Shown: positions 61,192-64,000 of the stretch, piece by piece
How positions within the stretch are numbered: position 1 is the first letter of the stretch
Layout: each line of letters opens with the position of its first letter
Source: Oscillatoriales cyanobacterium
GTDB taxonomy: Bacteria > Cyanobacteriota > Cyanobacteriia > Cyanobacteriales > Laspinemataceae
Assembly (NCBI GenBank): GCA_011390955.1
Contig: JAABRM010000020.1
Location: 44,257 to 108,256, forward strand
Length of the DNA: 64,000 nucleotides
Direction: 5' to 3'
Made by a program: the position numbers and the translations under genes
The notes under the pieces: model-generated
Told to the model about the DNA's origin: nothing
Database searches by the model: none
The model's input: the letters and a program-made list of their open reading frames with translations, nothing else

Positions 61192-61491
61192 ATGACAAAT
61201 GCAACTGTTGAAGACTGGTCTAAAGAATTATTGAAACTACAGCGCTCGATGTTTGACAAGTGGGTTGAAGTTACCCCAATGGCAGCGGGGATGAAAACCC
61301 TGAATGTCAAGGGTAATGTAGAAGAATCCCTTAAATTTGGGGAAGATATTGTTAAAGCTTCCCTGGAACTTCAGGCTCAAGCCAATCAAGTGACGTTGGA
61401 TACTCAAAAGCTGTTTTGGGATAACTATTTTAAGACCCTGCGTCAAGCCACCCAGTATCTAGAAAAACAAGTTGAAGAGAAAGCGGCTTAA
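61192..61491 (+). CDS. Small phasin-like helical protein
   Basis: A 99-residue all-helical protein. It opens MTNATVEDWSKELLKLQRSM and continues FDKWVEVTPMAAGM, then two amphipathic helices (VEESLKFGEDIVKASLELQA and TQKLFWDNYFKTLRQATQYL) and a charged tail. This resembles cyanobacterial PhaP-type phasins, which coat polyhydroxyalkanoate granules, and related small thylakoid-associated proteins. No phaC or phaE synthase genes are nearby, so the granule role is uncertain. TAGGAGA lies ten bases before the ATG and a strong extended -10 further up, suggesting high expression. Confidence 0.6.
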   Translation: MTNATVEDWSKELLKLQRSMFDKWVEVTPMAAGMKTLNVKGNVEESLKFGEDIVKASLELQAQANQVTLDTQKLFWDNYFKTLRQATQYLEKQVEEKAA

Positions 61492-61727
61492 GCACGGAGT
61501 CACTATTGACTATTTCGGGAGCATAACTGAAAAAATTACTTTACTGAGAAAGGGGTGTAAAAGTTCAAATTCAAACATCATCCCAACGTCAACTGCATTT
61601 CGGATGAGCGATTTCGCTGGCGTTTGAGTAAATTTATGAAATGTTAAAATTAGCAGAAGACGGTTAGGGTAGGTGAATTGATTCCAACACGAACACGAAA
61701 TATACTGAGTATTCTTGTATTTACGCG

Positions 61728-61754
61728 CAAATCTCCTCAATTTGGGGAGATTTG
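61728..61754 (+). terminator. Hairpin downstream of the phasin-like gene
   Basis: CAAATCTCC and GGAGATTTG form a 9-bp stem with a 9-base loop in the spacer before the next gene, without a clear T-run. Confidence 0.4.
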
Positions 61755-61803
61755 TTCGTCGATCGCGGAAAATGACTATTGATGTGGTTGTTGGAAAAAA
61801 CAC

Positions 61804-64000
61804 ATGATCGTAGTGGTAGTGCTAATCGGTGTCTGTGGGGAAGACGAGGCGAAACAAAATTGGGTTGACCGGGAAGCGGTGGAAACTCAAGCGGGGACGG
61901 TTTCGCAGCGATCGCCACAACGGGTGATGGGTAGGGTGATGGGTAATATCCAGGCGATCGCCCACGCATTAGCGGAATCCCAGTCTCAACAACGGGATTC
62001 GGGGAAGTTTGCCCAACCCCAAATTACGGAATTGATTAATCCCAGTCCCGCACAAATGCGCGATCGCATTCAGCAGTTGTTTGCCCCGACTACGGGGGAT
62101 ACCCTGCGTTTACTCTACTTTTGCGGATCGGCAGTCGTGACGGCAACGGGTCAAGTTTATTTATGTGAAAAAACGGCGAATCCGGCGCCACCATACCCGC
62201 TTGGGTCAGCTTTGCCGCCAAATCCGTCGATGATTTCCCTGGATTGGGTGTTGCAACAAATGGAACAAAGTAATAGCCCCCAAGGGGTAGTTATTTTGGA
62301 TTGTTTGGATGTAATCTATCAGGGAAAAGGAGTTTTTGAACAGATATCCTGTCGTCGCTTTACCAAAGGGGCTTTGCTTTGCCATTTCCGCATTTTGCCA
62401 AAATCAATTTCCGGGGAATCAATTTCCGGGGCATCAATTTCCGGGGCAAAAGAGAGTCATTCGGAGGCAATTTTAAGGCAATTAATGGCAGAAGATGATT
62501 TTCCCAGTTATACCGATTATTTAGTAGCTGGACTGGCTACCGGGGCAGCGGATCTAAATCGGGATGGGGTGATTTCTTTGGGAGAATGGCATGATTATGC
62601 GGCCTATCAGTTGAGTTTGGTGACGGCGGGAATGGAGGCCAAAATGTATGCGATCGCGCCAGCAGAAGAAATGGCGATCGCGGAAATCTTTAGTCTAAAC
62701 GCCAATCAAGAATACTATCATACTCTGATGGAAGTCGCTAAGTCTTATCAGGGAAATTTTCCCTTGGTGGTGCAGCGAAGTTTGGATATCCGTCGCCAAA
62801 GTTTGGGGGTGTCGCAGGCGATCGCTTCCAGTCTGCAAAAAACCGTATTAGTTCCTTACTTTTACTATAATGCTAAATTGCAACTATATAAACAATTGCG
62901 CCAAAGGGTGACGACAAAACGCGGGATAATTTCTCCCGAAAATCGCCTTTGGTTGAAGTCGCAACAAGGCATTTTAGGGTTAACTGATGCGGATATTCAA
63001 AATATTGAATCGCCAGCGGTGGCTAAATCATCAAATCAGCGTCGTTTACCTGGGTTAATTATAGCAGGAATAGCGCTGGCTATGTTAGGCGGTGGGGGAA
63101 TTTATGCCTTGATGATTGGTGGGCGATCGCCTGTAAGAAACGCAAAACAGCCAGTCAGTTTACCCCCTACGTCGGAAACGATTAATCCTAGTCTTAACCA
63201 AGGTAATGATGTCACCGGCAACCCCAATCAAGAGAGTGATGTAACTGAAGATAAGTTAACGGATCAATTAACGGATCAATTAACGGATCGATTTCCTATT
63301 CCCACAAAAAAACCGATTACCCTCACGGCACATCAAGGGCCGGTTCAAGCAGTGGCGATCGCGCCTAATCAAGAAATTCTAGCTACGGGCAGTAATGATA
63401 AAACAATTAAACTGTGGAACTTAGCCCCCCTTTGGCAAAATAACGCAGAAAAACCTCCAGAAACCGCGACATTATTAACAGCCACACTCCGAGGACATAC
63501 GGATAGAGTCAGAACTTTAGCCATAAGTTCTGATGGTCTAACTTTAGCCAGTGGGGGCAACGATCGCACGATTAAAATTTGGGATTTAAGCCCCAAAAAT
63601 GCGCGATCGACTTATTTAAAATCAACCCTAACCGAGCATATTGGGGCTATCTATGCCCTGGCTTTTTTGCCCAATCAAAACATATTAATTAGTGGCAGTT
63701 CTGATTGGACAATTAAAATTTGGGATTTGCATACAAATCAAGTAATTAAAACCCTAGAAGGGCATCAGGGATCGATTAGAGGATTAGCGGTCAGTGGTGA
63801 TGGTCATACCTTAGTCAGTGGTAGTACCGATGGCACCGTGAAAGTTTGGGATTTAAGAACTCTAAGTTTACAACATACCTTAATCGGACATACAGGTTTA
63901 GTTCGCACTGTGGCTATTAGTCCTAATGGGCAGATTATTGCTAGTGGCAGTTGGGATAAAACCATTAAACTTTGGGCATTGTCACCGCAAAAAATCGCGA
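61804..64000 (+). CDS. Degenerate caspase-like / EF-hand / WD40 repeat protein, 3' truncated by window edge
   Basis: Open from ATG 61804 to the window end (732 codons), so the C-terminus is missing. Residues about 70-210 resemble a caspase-like (C14) fold, but the usual SGHG and D(S/C)C motifs read LYFCGSA and VILDCLDVI, so the catalytic dyad is probably lost. DLNRDGVISLGE (about 249-260) is a canonical EF-hand calcium loop. One membrane helix follows (about 417-439, LIIAGIALAMLGGGGIYALM). At least five WD40 repeats from about 502 to the edge carry GSNDKTIKLWNL, GGNDRTIKIWDL, GSSDWTIKIWDL, GSTDGTVKVWDL and GSWDKTIKLWAL. Probably a calcium-responsive membrane scaffold; function unknown. Confidence 0.85.
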   Translation, partial: MIVVVVLIGVCGEDEAKQNWVDREAVETQAGTVSQRSPQRVMGRVMGNIQAIAHALAESQSQQRDSGKFAQPQITELINPSPAQMRDRIQQLFAPTTGDTLRLLYFCGSAVVTATGQVYLCEKTANPAPPYPLGSALPPNPSMISLDWVLQQMEQSNSPQGVVILDCLDVIYQGKGVFEQISCRRFTKGALLCHFRILPKSISGESISGASISGAKESHSEAILRQLMAEDDFPSYTDYLVAGLATGAADLNRDGVISLGEWHDYAAYQLSLVTAGMEAKMYAIAPAEEMAIAEIFSLNANQEYYHTLMEVAKSYQGNFPLVVQRSLDIRRQSLGVSQAIASSLQKTVLVPYFYYNAKLQLYKQLRQRVTTKRGIISPENRLWLKSQQGILGLTDADIQNIESPAVAKSSNQRRLPGLIIAGIALAMLGGGGIYALMIGGRSPVRNAKQPVSLPPTSETINPSLNQGNDVTGNPNQESDVTEDKLTDQLTDQLTDRFPIPTKKPITLTAHQGPVQAVAIAPNQEILATGSNDKTIKLWNLAPLWQNNAEKPPETATLLTATLRGHTDRVRTLAISSDGLTLASGGNDRTIKIWDLSPKNARSTYLKSTLTEHIGAIYALAFLPNQNILISGSSDWTIKIWDLHTNQVIKTLEGHQGSIRGLAVSGDGHTLVSGSTDGTVKVWDLRTLSLQHTLIGHTGLVRTVAISPNGQIIASGSWDKTIKLWALSPQKIA

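Overview
The window reads as cyanobacterial chromosome, most likely from a filamentous Oscillatoriales-type organism. It carries psbN and psbH, the nitrogen regulator ntcA, a group 2 sigma factor, cyanobacterial families (DUF3146, DUF3084, DUF4327, COP23) and hydrogenase maturation genes hypE and hypC. The HIP1 octamer GCGATCGC is frequent, and intergenic space is crowded with short palindromic and simple repeats. No rRNA, confident tRNA or CRISPR array was seen. The order-level assignment is inference; the phylum is well supported.

Layout. 0-7.3 kb: the end of a glycosyltransferase, a lipocalin-like AttH/CrtC-type protein, an unrecognised two-repeat protein, a polyprenyl (GGPP-type) synthase with a repeat-expanded N-terminus, a probable solo TnpB-type guide-RNA scaffold, and a pentapeptide-repeat protein. 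8-14.7 kb: core photosynthesis and housekeeping genes (psbN divergent from psbH, tatA, pth, DUF3146, a YqgF-like RNase H fold protein, DUF3084, ntcA with a canonical NtcA-activated promoter, fabI). 14.9-26 kb: a lipoprotein, an APC permease, a sigma factor, a 1.2-kaa RTX/beta-helix protein, and a HerA-like ATPase. The ATPase is transcribed away from a protein with two LOTUS-like winged-helix modules.

27-35 kb is an accessory, repeat-rich island. It holds a VapBC-type pair, a DUF29 protein, an effector-associated HTH-like protein, a vWA - PP2C - kinase triad of the TerY-P type, two DUF2442 proteins and the remnant of a DUF4160 gene. These are separated by about ten copies of a 65-bp REPIN-like element (two 15-bp palindromes always 35 nt apart) and four copies of a 72-bp hairpin element.

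35-50 kb: a membrane protein, an adenosine deaminase-family protein, a COP23 lipoprotein, hypE, DUF4327, hypC, nifJ (pyruvate:ferredoxin oxidoreductase), an SMP-30/gluconolactonase-like gene bracketed by direct repeats, a dihydroorotate-dehydrogenase-like gene, HigBA, and a LON substrate-binding domain protein. 50-64 kb: a 2,689-residue LamG/PLAT protein without a signal peptide, a DUF2079 membrane protein, a small phasin-like protein, and the 5' part of a protein with a degenerate caspase-like domain, an EF-hand and WD40 repeats. That last gene runs off the window.

Functional links visible in the sequence: HypE and HypC belong to the same NiFe-hydrogenase maturation pathway; NifJ supplies reduced ferredoxin and lies near the DHOD-like gene; the vWA, phosphatase and kinase genes form one probable operon. 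The most interesting parts are the TerY-P-like island with its repeats, the giant LamG/PLAT protein, repeats embedded in frame inside genes, and the solo guide-RNA scaffold.
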